Assembly: GCA_021773115.1 (NCBI GenBank) | Contig: JAJFKS010000034.1 | Coordinates: 186,001-250,000, forward strand | Direction of reading: 5' to 3' | From: Woeseiaceae bacterium | GTDB lineage: Bacteria; Pseudomonadota; Gammaproteobacteria; Steroidobacterales; Woeseiaceae | DNA: 64,000 nt | Program-made: the position numbers and the translations under genes | Notes under the pieces: model-generated | The model's input: the letters and a program-made list of their open reading frames with translations, nothing else | What the model was told of the DNA's origin: nothing | Databases searched by the model: none | Part shown: positions 8,579 to 17,296 of the stretch, one piece after another | Layout of the letters: the number at the start of each line of letters is the position of its first letter | How positions within the stretch are numbered: position 1 is the first letter of the stretch

Positions 8579-9930
8579 TATCCAACGATGCGAAAAGCCA
8601 CGCGCAAAGGACCCTTTGGTTCTGGTCAATTACGGTCGCCGTCGCGGGATTCCTGTTTGGTTTCGATACGGCGGTCATTTCCGGGGCGGACCAGCCGATC
8701 CAGCTACTTTGGCAGACCAGCGATCTGTTCCATGGCGCATTCATCATGTCGTCCGCACTCTGGGGAACGGTTCTTGGTGCGCTGGCTGGCAATATTCCCT
8801 GCGATCGCTTTGGCCGTCGACCGACACTGATTGGTATCGGCGTACTGTATCTTGTATCGGCCCTAGGTTCGGCTGTTGCGCCCGACCCATACACGTTTTC
8901 AATCTTGCGCTTTATCGGTGGCCTCGGTGTCGGCGTATCGTCCATCGCTGTTCCCGCGTTCATTTCCGAAGTCGCGCCAGCCGTAAAGCGTGGCCGTTTG
9001 GTGGCGCTCTACCAGTTTCAGATCGTGTTCGGGATCCTGGTCGCGTATTTCTCGAACTATTTCCTGTCGTCGATTCTCACACTGGATTGGCGCTGGATGA
9101 TTGGCGTGGAGGTCATACCGGCTGCCATCTACCTGTTATTGGTATTTCGCGTGCCGGAGAGCCCACGTTGGTTGCTCATACACGGCGGCGATGAGGCCAA
9201 AGCACGTGCCGTGATCAACTCCGTGAATCCAGAGCATGTGGATAAGGTGATTGCTGAAATTAAGGAAGGCCTGAAAACTTTCGCGAGCAGTCATTTATTC
9301 AAGAGGCAATACAGTTGGCCAATCATGCTTGCGTTCCTGATTGCATTTTTCAATCAGCTGTCCGGCATCAATTTCGTGATCTATTTCGCGCCAAGAATTT
9401 TTGGCCTTGCCGGCCTGGACGCGAGTTCGGCATTGTTGTCTACGATCGGAATTGGTGTCGTCAATCTGGTATTTACAATGCTTGGCGTATACCTGATCGA
9501 CCGGGCTGGACGAAAGTTCCTGATGACGATTGGCTCAATTGGTTACATCGTATCGCTCGTTGCCGTTGCCTGGTCGTTCTATTCAAATGCTGAGGGCATC
9601 ATCGTTGTTTCGTTCCTGTTCGTCTTCATCGCATCTCATGCCGTCGGGCAAGGTGCTGTAATCTGGGTGTTTATTGCCGAAATATTCCCCAACAGAGTGC
9701 GGTCGAAGGGACAATCGCTTGGTAGCGGTACGCACTGGGTTTTCGCTGCAACAATCGCATTGATGATGCCTTACGCATTGTCAATTTTCAGCGGCCAGGT
9801 AATCTTCGGCTTCTTTGCATTCATGATGTTACTGCAACTTTTATGGGTGGTGTTTGTGATGCCGGAAACAAAGGGCCGTACGCTTGAGTCACTGGCAGAG
9901 GGTATCGCGATAGAGCACAAGCGCGACTGA
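8575..9930 (+). CDS. Sugar porter family MFS permease
   Basis: A 451-residue inner-membrane transporter of the MFS sugar porter family with 12 predicted helices. Signatures seen are DRFGRRPTL after helix 2, PESPRWL before the central loop (about 185-195), the QLSGIN motif in helix 7 (about 262-267), DRAGRK (about 310) and the closing PETKGRTLESL. It would carry a hexose or disaccharide with protons. It starts inside the stop codon of the GH32 gene (ATGA), so the two are translated together, and the natural cargo is fructose, sucrose or short fructo-oligosaccharides released by that enzyme. The cluster has a second, unrelated sugar permease at 14657. Confidence 0.9.
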   Translation: MISNDAKSHAQRTLWFWSITVAVAGFLFGFDTAVISGADQPIQLLWQTSDLFHGAFIMSSALWGTVLGALAGNIPCDRFGRRPTLIGIGVLYLVSALGSAVAPDPYTFSILRFIGGLGVGVSSIAVPAFISEVAPAVKRGRLVALYQFQIVFGILVAYFSNYFLSSILTLDWRWMIGVEVIPAAIYLLLVFRVPESPRWLLIHGGDEAKARAVINSVNPEHVDKVIAEIKEGLKTFASSHLFKRQYSWPIMLAFLIAFFNQLSGINFVIYFAPRIFGLAGLDASSALLSTIGIGVVNLVFTMLGVYLIDRAGRKFLMTIGSIGYIVSLVAVAWSFYSNAEGIIVVSFLFVFIASHAVGQGAVIWVFIAEIFPNRVRSKGQSLGSGTHWVFAATIALMMPYALSIFSGQVIFGFFAFMMLLQLLWVVFVMPETKGRTLESLAEGIAIEHKRD

Positions 9931-10013
9931 TCGGCGTGATATTGCAATAATGGCTATCGCTGAGCGGCGTCGCCCTCCAGTGGCGCATATAAAAACACTA
10001 AAAGGAATTTCAC

Positions 10014-10061
10014 ATGCATTTGAAAGAAATGAACTCCAGCATTGCATTGGTTCGGAATTAG
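10014..10061 (+). other. Fifteen-codon upstream ORF in frame with the LacI gene
   Basis: ATG at 10014 is preceded by AAAAGGAATTTCAC, a better ribosome site than that of the regulator gene itself. It opens a 15-codon frame (MHLKEMNSSIALVRN) ending in TAG at 10059-10061. The regulator ATG follows one codon later at 10065, in the same frame. It may be a translated leader that couples re-initiation at lacI, or a former longer N-terminus cut by a stop codon. Confidence 0.4.
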
Positions 10062-10064
10062 CCA

Positions 10065-11111
10065 ATGGCAACGATTCATGATGTAGCTGAACGAGCGGGA
10101 GTTTCGACCAAAACGGTGTCTCGTTATTTGTCCGGTTTCAAGGGAATCAGTGACAAGACCATCAAGCAGATCGAAAAGGCAGCGGAAGAACTCGAATTTT
10201 TCCCGTCGGCGGCGGCCCGCGCATTGCGCGGCCAGTCTTCCGGTATCGTGAGTCTGATTGCGAACAAGCTGACCACTGAACCGATGTCGGTTGATATCGT
10301 CAAGGGGATTCACGATGCCTGCGAAAAACGCGGCAAGCTGCTGCTCATTGGCGAGACCAATTCCAACCAGACGACCTTTACCAACCTGGTAGAGCGCTTT
10401 CGGCAACAAAAAACCGAAGCCATCATTGCGGCTACCGATGGTCACAAACTCATTGAGATCACGCAAAGTTTCGAGCGTTGCCCACTCGTGCTCGTCAATT
10501 GTTTTGATAAAGAAAAAAAATATTCATCCGTCCTGCCTGACGATCGGCAGGGAGCGCGTGACCTCGCGCGTTACCTGATTTCCAATGGTCATCGCGATAT
10601 CGCCTACATCACGCTGCCGGAAGAGTTGATAGCAACGGGGCTCCGCAGGCGAGGCTTCGAACAAGCCATGCGAGAAGCGAGTATCCCGGTAAATTCCAAG
10701 TGGGTCCTATCTGCTACGCACCGTCCGCCGGCCGAGGACATGCAATGGCTGCGGACGATATTAGAAGACATGTTTAAACCAAAGAAAAGACCAACTGCCA
10801 TCATGTGTGGCAATGACAAAATGGCATTCCGGGTACTGATGTTGTTGCACGCGATGCGCATCGAAGTCCCGAGAGACGTTTCCGTGCTGGGTTACGACGA
10901 CTTCAAACTCATCTCAGAGGACACTGTTCCCGCGCTAACCACAGTTGCACTTCCGTATTACAACATGGGCCAGCGTGCTGCCGAGATGGCGTTGGGCATA
11001 GCCGACAACGGCACGGGTCCTGCGAAACACGTACGAATGCGTTGCGAAATTGTTCAACGTGACTCTGACAAAATCATACGACGCAGAGCGGCGACTGGAA
11101 CGGTATCGTGA
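10065..11111 (+). CDS. LacI family transcriptional regulator of the sugar cluster
   Basis: A 348-residue repressor with an N-terminal LacI helix-turn-helix (residues 1-25, TIHDVAERAGVSTKTVSRYL) and hinge, followed by a periplasmic-binding-like ligand domain (about 60-335). It probably senses sucrose, fructose or a phosphorylated derivative; the ligand cannot be read from sequence. Its stop codon overlaps the next GH32 start by one base (TGATG). Likely targets are the two tandem operators at 6445-6474. The ribosome site is weak. An in-frame 15-codon ORF with a stronger site ends one codon before the start, suggesting coupled translation. Start chosen at 10065 because the HTH begins at codon 3. 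Confidence 0.92.
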   Translation: MATIHDVAERAGVSTKTVSRYLSGFKGISDKTIKQIEKAAEELEFFPSAAARALRGQSSGIVSLIANKLTTEPMSVDIVKGIHDACEKRGKLLLIGETNSNQTTFTNLVERFRQQKTEAIIAATDGHKLIEITQSFERCPLVLVNCFDKEKKYSSVLPDDRQGARDLARYLISNGHRDIAYITLPEELIATGLRRRGFEQAMREASIPVNSKWVLSATHRPPAEDMQWLRTILEDMFKPKKRPTAIMCGNDKMAFRVLMLLHAMRIEVPRDVSVLGYDDFKLISEDTVPALTTVALPYYNMGQRAAEMALGIADNGTGPAKHVRMRCEIVQRDSDKIIRRRAATGTVS

Positions 11112-12604
11112 TGTCTGATTTGTACAACGAAAAGTATCGCCCGCAGTTTCATTATTCCGCCCCATGCAACTGGCTCAATGACCCGAACGGGCTCGTATGG
11201 CACGACGGAATCTACCACCTGTTTTATCAGCACAACCCGACTGGAAATGACTGGGGCAATATGCACTGGGGGCATGCCACTAGCCGGGACCTGGTTCACT
11301 GGGATAATCGTCCGGTTGCACTGAACGCGGAACCCATGGGTGTCGGCTACATTTTTTCGGGCTGTGCAGTTGCCGATCCGGCCAATAGTAGCGGTTTGGC
11401 AACCGCGGGCGAGGTTCCGTTGATTGCGTTGTATACGAGCTGTACGACAGATGGCATACAGTCGCAAAGCCTTGCCTACAGCCTGGATGATGGTGAAACG
11501 TGGCGTCAGTATGCAGCGAACCCTGTGATCGAGAACCCGGGAATTCGTGATTTTCGTGATCCGAAAGTGTTCTGGCACGAAGAGTCGGAACAGTGGGTTC
11601 TGGCGCTTGCTGCGAATGATCACATCGAATTCTATCGGTCCCACAACCTGATCCACTGGGAGCACGCGTCGCGCTTCTCAAAGCCCTATGGCTCGAACCA
11701 GGGGGTCTGGGAATGCCCGGACCTGTTTCCTTTAGTGACCGACGATGGCGAAATTAAGTGGGTGCTGATCGTCAGCGTATGCCCCGAACATTCCGCGCGC
11801 GACGAATCAGTCCAGTATTTCATTGGCGATTTCGATGGCGTGCGGTTTGAGTCAGAGAGTACGGAGATAATGTGGCTTGACTATGGCGCCGACAACTACG
11901 GGGCCATCACCTGGGATGGTGTCCCCAAAGACGATGGGCGCCGCATCATGATTGGCTGGATGAGTAGCTGGCGATACGCCAGGGAAGTGCCAACTTTCCC
12001 ATGGCGCGGCAATATGACGATCCCGCGCGAGCTCAGACTGGTGTCTTCCGGGCGCGGCCTCGAGCTGGCGACCTTACCGGTACGGGAGGTCGAAAACATT
12101 CGCGCAAACATTGCTCGAATCGACAGGGTTTCTGCCGACGACCCGAACCTTCAGGCTGTCTTCGCCCGTCTGTCACCCGAGTTGCTGGATCTTGACCTGC
12201 TATTTGAATGGCCCGCGAGCGCCGCGCGTTCATTTGGCGTCCGTTTCACGAATTCGTCGGGTGAGAAATTGTCCATCGCCGTCCACACCGGGACAGGAAC
12301 TCTGGTGGTCGACCGTACTGCAGTTGGTCAACGGGTGCCGAACCCGAAATTTGCCAGACGATTCGAGGCGCCGCTGCGGGAAACAGACGGCAAATTTAAT
12401 CTTCGGGTCATAAAGGATCGGGCGTCAGTTGAAGTGTTCGGCGACGAAGGTCGCGCCGTCATATCGGCCAATCTCTTCTACGACGCACCGTTTGAGCGCG
12501 TCGAACTCTTTTGTCTGGGAGACGTAGACGTGAGTGGCGAAGTCTCGACACTAAAGAGTATATGGACACCCGACAGTATTTCGAAAATGCAGGAAACTGC
12601 ATGA
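11111..12604 (+). CDS. Cytoplasmic GH32 sucrose/fructo-oligosaccharide hydrolase
   Basis: A 497-residue GH32 enzyme without signal peptide, so it acts on imported sucrose or short fructans in the cytoplasm. Catalytic residues are present: WLNDPNG (Asp24), FRDP (Asp150) and ECPDL (Glu201). The length is typical of sucrose hydrolases/fructosidases, and it lacks the extra domain of its exported paralogue. No PTS genes are nearby, so unphosphorylated sucrose is a more likely substrate than sucrose-6-phosphate. I chose the ATG at 11111, which forms TGATG with the lacI stop; a GTG one codon earlier is possible. It runs in the same direction as the lacI and amylosucrase genes. Confidence 0.92.
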   Translation: MSDLYNEKYRPQFHYSAPCNWLNDPNGLVWHDGIYHLFYQHNPTGNDWGNMHWGHATSRDLVHWDNRPVALNAEPMGVGYIFSGCAVADPANSSGLATAGEVPLIALYTSCTTDGIQSQSLAYSLDDGETWRQYAANPVIENPGIRDFRDPKVFWHEESEQWVLALAANDHIEFYRSHNLIHWEHASRFSKPYGSNQGVWECPDLFPLVTDDGEIKWVLIVSVCPEHSARDESVQYFIGDFDGVRFESESTEIMWLDYGADNYGAITWDGVPKDDGRRIMIGWMSSWRYAREVPTFPWRGNMTIPRELRLVSSGRGLELATLPVREVENIRANIARIDRVSADDPNLQAVFARLSPELLDLDLLFEWPASAARSFGVRFTNSSGEKLSIAVHTGTGTLVVDRTAVGQRVPNPKFARRFEAPLRETDGKFNLRVIKDRASVEVFGDEGRAVISANLFYDAPFERVELFCLGDVDVSGEVSTLKSIWTPDSISKMQETA

Positions 12605-12662
12605 GATCGTCAAAACTCATTATTTCGATGGCTATTACAGTTTCTCCGGGAAATTAGTTCCT

Positions 12663-14660
12663 GTGTCGACAGACCCAAACGTAATGCTGCGCAAAATACT
12701 GCCAGTGCTGCAAGAGGCGCTGCCGAAAAGGGCAGCGCGCCGGTGGCGCGACTTGGAGAGTCGGGTAATGCAGAATTTTCCTGCTCTGCATGAATCGTTC
12801 TATGCGCTCTACGGGCATCGCTACGATTTCACTGGCCAGCTGCAAGATTTGCTGCTTGCCGCTGTCAAGAGTAATAACAAACGGCCTGCAGATTTACGCG
12901 CACTTGATGCCGAGAGCGAAGAAAAGCCCGGCTGGTTTCAAGACAACAAGGCAATCGGCGGTGTGTGCTATGTCGATCAATTCGCGGGTAATCTTGAGGG
13001 TGTCAGGAGTCACATCCCGTACTTCAAGTCGCTGGGTATTACCTATCTTCACCTGATGCCCTTGTTTGAATGCCCGGAGGGCCGCAGCGATGGCGGCTAT
13101 GCAGTGAGCAACTATCGCAACGTAAATCCCGCTATTGGATCGATGGACGATCTTAAACAGCTCACTGCAGACTTGCGCAAAGAAGGCATTCGGTTGGTGC
13201 TGGATTTTATTTACAACCACACCTCCGACGAGCACGAATGGGCGATGAAGGCGAAGCAGGGCGAGCGAAAGTACCTCGACTACTATTTCTTTTTCCCTGA
13301 TCGACGCATTCCCGACCAGTTTGAGCAGAACCTTCGCGAAATTTTTCCGGAAGAAAGCCCCGGTAGTTTCAGCCACTGCGAAGAGCTCGACCTATGGGTA
13401 TGGACCTCGTTCAAGACGTATCAATGGGATCTCAACTACAGTAATCCGAATGTGCTTCGCGCAATGGTCGAGGAAATGCTTTTCCTCGCAAACGTCGGTG
13501 TTGAGGTTTTGCGTCTGGATGCGGTCGCATTCGCGTGGAAGCAAATGGGGACGCCGTGTGAGAGCCTGGAGCAGGTCTATTCGCTGGTTGAAGTATTCAA
13601 TTGCATTGCGCGAATCGCAGCCCCAGCCTTGCTTTTCAAGTCCGAGGCCATTGTGCATCCGGATGAAGTGGCGCGTTACGTAGCGCCAGATCGGTGTCAG
13701 TTGTCCTACAACCCATTGTTGATGGCATTGCTCTGGGAGGCGCTGGCAACGCGAAAGACCGATCTTCTCAGGTACTCCCTGACTAAGCGATTCGCTGTCG
13801 ACCCGGATACCCAGTGGATCAACTATGTCCGCTGTCACGATGACATCGGCTGGACGTTCAGCGATGAGGACGCCGCAGAAATTGGCATCAATGCTTACGA
13901 TCACCGGCGATTCCTCAATGACTTTTACACGGGAAAATTCGAAGGGTCTTTCGCCCGTGGCGTGCCGTTTCAGTACAACGAAAAAACGGGGGATGCCCGC
14001 GTCTGCGGCGCGACGGCGTCACTCGCAGGTCTTGAGAAGGCGTTGAAAGAAGAAACTGATGTGGAAGTTGAGCTCGCGATTGCCCGTGTTTTACTCCTTT
14101 ACAGCGTCATTTTCAGTATTGGCGGCATTCCGCTTATCTACCTGGGCGATGAGCTTGCGATGCTCAATGACTACTCCTACGTCGATGACGACGACCACCA
14201 TGACGATAGTCGCTGGGCACAACGACCCCGATTTGAGAATGCACACTTTCTGGCTGCGAAATCGCCCGATGCGCCCGCACATCGTTTATACAAGGGCTTT
14301 CGCAACTTGTCGCTTGCAAGGCGAAAAGTGGTCGCGCTTGGCGGAAATTATTGCGAGTTCGTTGACGTCTCACAGACCAGCGTTCTTGCTTATGTTCGTG
14401 TGCATGACAAACAGCAAATACTCGTTTTAAACAATTTCAGCGAGCGGCCGGCGCAAGTCGCAGTGGGTGTTGTGAAGCAAATACTCGGCACTAACAAACT
14501 CATGGATGTTCTGGGCGCCAAGTTTATTGCAGCCAAAAACGTTATCGAGATCGCTCCGTACCAGTCCTTGTGGCTGGTCGAGAAAGCCGGGCACTCAAGT
14601 CGCAGGAAAAAAGCGACGTCGAAATCTGCCGCGCCCCAACAACCGAAGGAATACGCATGA
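12663..14660 (+). CDS. Amylosucrase (GH13 subfamily 4)
   Basis: A 665-residue transglucosylase that takes glucose from sucrose to extend an alpha-1,4-glucan and frees fructose. GH13 signatures are complete: DFIYNHTSDEHEW, EVLRLDAVAF (Arg284, nucleophile Asp286), FKSEAIVHP (acid/base Glu328) and VRCHDDIGW (His392, Asp393). These numbers coincide with those known for Neisseria polysaccharea amylosucrase, a strong sign of this subfamily; a sucrose hydrolase relative remains possible. A Lys/Arg-rich tail (about 640-665) exceeds the usual ~636-residue length. It starts at GTG 12663, with ATG at 12684 as an alternative. Its stop overlaps the GPH symporter start (ATGA). With the fructokinase two genes on, it lets the cell bank imported sucrose as glucan while metabolising the fructose. 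Confidence 0.93.
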   Translation: MSTDPNVMLRKILPVLQEALPKRAARRWRDLESRVMQNFPALHESFYALYGHRYDFTGQLQDLLLAAVKSNNKRPADLRALDAESEEKPGWFQDNKAIGGVCYVDQFAGNLEGVRSHIPYFKSLGITYLHLMPLFECPEGRSDGGYAVSNYRNVNPAIGSMDDLKQLTADLRKEGIRLVLDFIYNHTSDEHEWAMKAKQGERKYLDYYFFFPDRRIPDQFEQNLREIFPEESPGSFSHCEELDLWVWTSFKTYQWDLNYSNPNVLRAMVEEMLFLANVGVEVLRLDAVAFAWKQMGTPCESLEQVYSLVEVFNCIARIAAPALLFKSEAIVHPDEVARYVAPDRCQLSYNPLLMALLWEALATRKTDLLRYSLTKRFAVDPDTQWINYVRCHDDIGWTFSDEDAAEIGINAYDHRRFLNDFYTGKFEGSFARGVPFQYNEKTGDARVCGATASLAGLEKALKEETDVEVELAIARVLLLYSVIFSIGGIPLIYLGDELAMLNDYSYVDDDDHHDDSRWAQRPRFENAHFLAAKSPDAPAHRLYKGFRNLSLARRKVVALGGNYCEFVDVSQTSVLAYVRVHDKQQILVLNNFSERPAQVAVGVVKQILGTNKLMDVLGAKFIAAKNVIEIAPYQSLWLVEKAGHSSRRKKATSKSAAPQQPKEYA

Positions 14661-16051
14661 ACAGCAAATCGGATACGGCACCACTGTCTTTTGGGGAAAA
14701 GGTCGGCTACGGCCTGGGTGACATGGCCTCAAACTTCTACATGGGGTTCTTCGGTCTATTTCTCTTGTACTACTACACCGACGTCTACGGTATTTCGCCC
14801 GCGGCCGCTGCAACGATGCTGTTGGTTACCAAAGTCGTTGACGCCATCAGCGATCCGGCAATGGGCCTGATCGCGGATCGCACCGATTCGCGTTGGGGCA
14901 AGTACCGGCCGTACTTGCTGTGGACCGCCGTTCCATACGCGCTTTTCGGATACCTGTTATTTCTCGGTCCCGAATTTTCAGACGCTGGCAAGCTGATTTA
15001 CGCCTATGTCACTTACACATTTGTCATGTTGGCGTATACGGCAATCAATGTTCCGTACTCGGCGCTGCTCGCTGTGATCTCGCCGGTTGCGGAAGAACGG
15101 ACCAAAGCAACACAGTTTCGATTTGTTTTTGCATCCTTCGGAGGGCTTTGCGTCGGCGCGTTCGCAAAGCCTCTGGTCGATTGGCTCGGCAATGGCGACG
15201 ATGTGGCCGGTTTTCGCCTGACAATCATATTGTTCGCTGTAATTTCAGTAGTGTTGTTCTGGATAACGTTTGCGTCGACGCGAGAGAGAATTAAACCGAA
15301 GCGACACAATTCCAGCGTAAGTGGTGACTTCTCGGCATTGCTGAAGAACGTTTCCTGGCTTGTCCTGGTTGCAACTGGGATCCTGTTCGTTGTTGGACTA
15401 ATTGCCCGTTATTCGTCGATCATCTTTTATCTCAAGTATTACATGCAGGACGAGAGCACCATTGTTTTCCTTTTCTTCGACAAGACTGCATTCCTGACAA
15501 CTTGCGGGATGATCGGCAGTTTGATCGGCGCGTTAATTACACCAATTCTCGCAGCTCGATTTGAAAAGCATCACCTTGTAATTGGCATGAACTTGCTGCA
15601 CGGAATGTTGCTCGCCGCGTGCTATTTTATTTCTCCGGAGCAATACGCGCTGATTGTCGCCGTACATAGCCTCGGCATTTTGACTACCGGCGTAGTGATA
15701 ACTCTTTTGTTTTCGATGTACACAGATTGCTCAGAATATGGCGAGTGGAAGACGGGGAAGAATGCGGCGGGCCTAACCGTGTCGGCATCAATGTTTTCGC
15801 TGAAGTTCGGGTCGGCGGTTGGCGGCGCTCTTCCGGGCTTTATTTTGGCAGGCTTCGGATTCGTCGCGAATGAAGTACAGACCGACTCGGCGATAACGGG
15901 AATCCGGATGATGTTCAATGTGTTGCCGGCAGCATTTTTCCTGGTTGGCGGGCTGATTATGCTCCTTTACCGTATTGATCGAGCGACGCTTGCCCATATT
16001 GAGTCCGAGTTGCATGAGCGCCGCGAGGCGACCGAGGAGCTGGCGCAATGA
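14657..16051 (+). CDS. GPH-family sugar:cation symporter
   Basis: A 464-residue inner-membrane permease of the glycoside-pentoside-hexuronide (MelB-like) family with about 12 helices. Characteristic pieces are GYGLGDMASNFYMGFF at the N-terminus, DPAMGLIADRTDSRWGKYRP after helix 2, and YTDCSEYGEWKTGKNAAG in the central/late half. Expected to import sucrose or an oligosaccharide with Na+ or H+. The true start is ATG 14657, overlapping the amylosucrase stop and preceded by GAAGGA; the open frame to 14570 lies inside amylosucrase. Its stop overlaps the fructokinase start (ATGA). Being locked between amylosucrase and fructokinase argues for sucrose as cargo. Confidence 0.92.
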   Translation: MNSKSDTAPLSFGEKVGYGLGDMASNFYMGFFGLFLLYYYTDVYGISPAAAATMLLVTKVVDAISDPAMGLIADRTDSRWGKYRPYLLWTAVPYALFGYLLFLGPEFSDAGKLIYAYVTYTFVMLAYTAINVPYSALLAVISPVAEERTKATQFRFVFASFGGLCVGAFAKPLVDWLGNGDDVAGFRLTIILFAVISVVLFWITFASTRERIKPKRHNSSVSGDFSALLKNVSWLVLVATGILFVVGLIARYSSIIFYLKYYMQDESTIVFLFFDKTAFLTTCGMIGSLIGALITPILAARFEKHHLVIGMNLLHGMLLAACYFISPEQYALIVAVHSLGILTTGVVITLLFSMYTDCSEYGEWKTGKNAAGLTVSASMFSLKFGSAVGGALPGFILAGFGFVANEVQTDSAITGIRMMFNVLPAAFFLVGGLIMLLYRIDRATLAHIESELHERREATEELAQ

Positions 16052-16995
16052 CGGTCGCAGTTCTCGGCGAAGCATTAATTGACTTTATTGTCGGTGACGA
16101 CGGAGCCTACCGGCCCCATCTCGGTGGGTCGCCTTATAATGTAGCGATCGGTCTCGCCCGACAGGGCATTTCGGTCAGCTACTTGTCACCTTTCTCGGAC
16201 GATACGTTTGGCGACCAGCTGCGAGACTCATTGGTTCGCGAGGGCGTCGCGGTACCGCAGCAGCGACGCTCCCGATGGCCGACGTCGCTGGCGCTTGTGA
16301 CGATCGACGACGCTGGCCTGCCAGCCTATCGGCTTTATCGCGAGGGTATTGCCGACAAGGACGCATCGTTCGAAGAAATTGTGGCCAGCTTGCCGGATGA
16401 TCTGCAGGTATTTCACACAGGGTCGCTGGCAATCACGCCGAGCCAATTACCGAAAATCCGAAAGCTTTTCAGACTGATGTATGCGCGTGGTGTCATCGTT
16501 AGTGTCGATATCAATATTCGATTGCGAGCCAGTCTGGACACAAAGGCGTACCTCGACGGCGTGCGCTCACTCCTGGAACTCGCCGACATCGTTAAAGCCA
16601 GCGACGAGGACATTGAAGCGCTACAGCTGGATCCGGATCCCCGCCGCAGCGCGGAACTCGCATTTGCCGCTATGAAGACGGGTTTGCTGGTTTTTACCGA
16701 AGGAAGTGGCGGCGCGGTAGTCATTGGCGCTCACGGCAGCATTGGCAAGTGCGCCTACCCGATCGCAAACGTCGCCGACACAGTAGGGGCTGGCGACACC
16801 TTCCATTCAGCGTTTCTGGCGGCGCTTCTGAGGACAGACAAACTCAACAAGTCAGTTAGCGAGGTTTCCCAAGGCGTGCTCGGAGATGCGGTCGACTTCG
16901 CCTGCGCCGCGGCTGCGATCAACGTATCTCGAAAGGGGTGCTCCCCGCCGACTCAGGCGGAAGTCGATGCGTTTATTCGATCAGCTGCACGCTGA
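16048..16995 (+). CDS. Fructokinase (PfkB/ribokinase family)
   Basis: A 315-residue sugar kinase that would turn fructose into fructose-6-phosphate with ATP. The N-terminal signature GEALIDFI followed by LGGSPYNVAIGLARQG is typical of bacterial fructokinases, and the C-terminal PfkB signature DTVGAGDTFHSAF carries the catalytic Asp250. It is the last gene of the run, overlapping the symporter stop (ATGA), and receives fructose from both GH32 enzymes and amylosucrase. The sequence encoding SPPTQAEV near its end is nearly repeated 13.6 kb away at 3325, on the other side of the sugar cluster. Confidence 0.93.
   Translation: MTVAVLGEALIDFIVGDDGAYRPHLGGSPYNVAIGLARQGISVSYLSPFSDDTFGDQLRDSLVREGVAVPQQRRSRWPTSLALVTIDDAGLPAYRLYREGIADKDASFEEIVASLPDDLQVFHTGSLAITPSQLPKIRKLFRLMYARGVIVSVDINIRLRASLDTKAYLDGVRSLLELADIVKASDEDIEALQLDPDPRRSAELAFAAMKTGLLVFTEGSGGAVVIGAHGSIGKCAYPIANVADTVGAGDTFHSAFLAALLRTDKLNKSVSEVSQGVLGDAVDFACAAAAINVSRKGCSPPTQAEVDAFIRSAAR
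16940..16964 (+). repeat. Right copy of the 25-bp direct repeat
   Basis: This lies inside the 3' end of the fructokinase gene and is 24/25 identical to 3325-3349 in the same orientation. The two copies bracket the whole sugar cluster, from the terminator side of the TonB receptor to the end of fructokinase. Confidence 0.7.
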
Positions 16996-17296
16996 GTCCA
17001 AACCATAGATTGGTTGTGAGCACTATTGACAGACTATCGAGTGCCACCAAGCTTGTCCCATTGAAAATGGGCACCCTCGATCGGAACAACTGCCAGCTGC
17101 CGCAGCTGCACGATTCTATGGGACAGTAGCGCCTTCTAACCTATGACTGGGAAGGAAAAATAGGAGTTGAGCCAACTGGCTTCGAACGAGATGGTCGGAG
17201 CAAAACTGACAACACCGACCGAAAGACACGGTGACTTGGATACATCATTCAGCCATTTTCAAAATATCAAGCGATGCAGAACGAAGCCGTTTCGCC
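16996..17296. other. Non-coding interval with a stem-loop
   Basis: About 300 bp between fructokinase and the integrase stop. A bulged hairpin spans 17036-17081: ATCGAGTGC pairs with GCACCCTCGAT, and inside it CCCATT pairs with AATGGG around a 3-nt loop. No T-run follows, so it is not a clear terminator. A 9-bp word, AGCTGCACG, occurs at the end of fructokinase and again near 17104. No gene, tRNA or excisionase was recognised. Confidence 0.4.
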
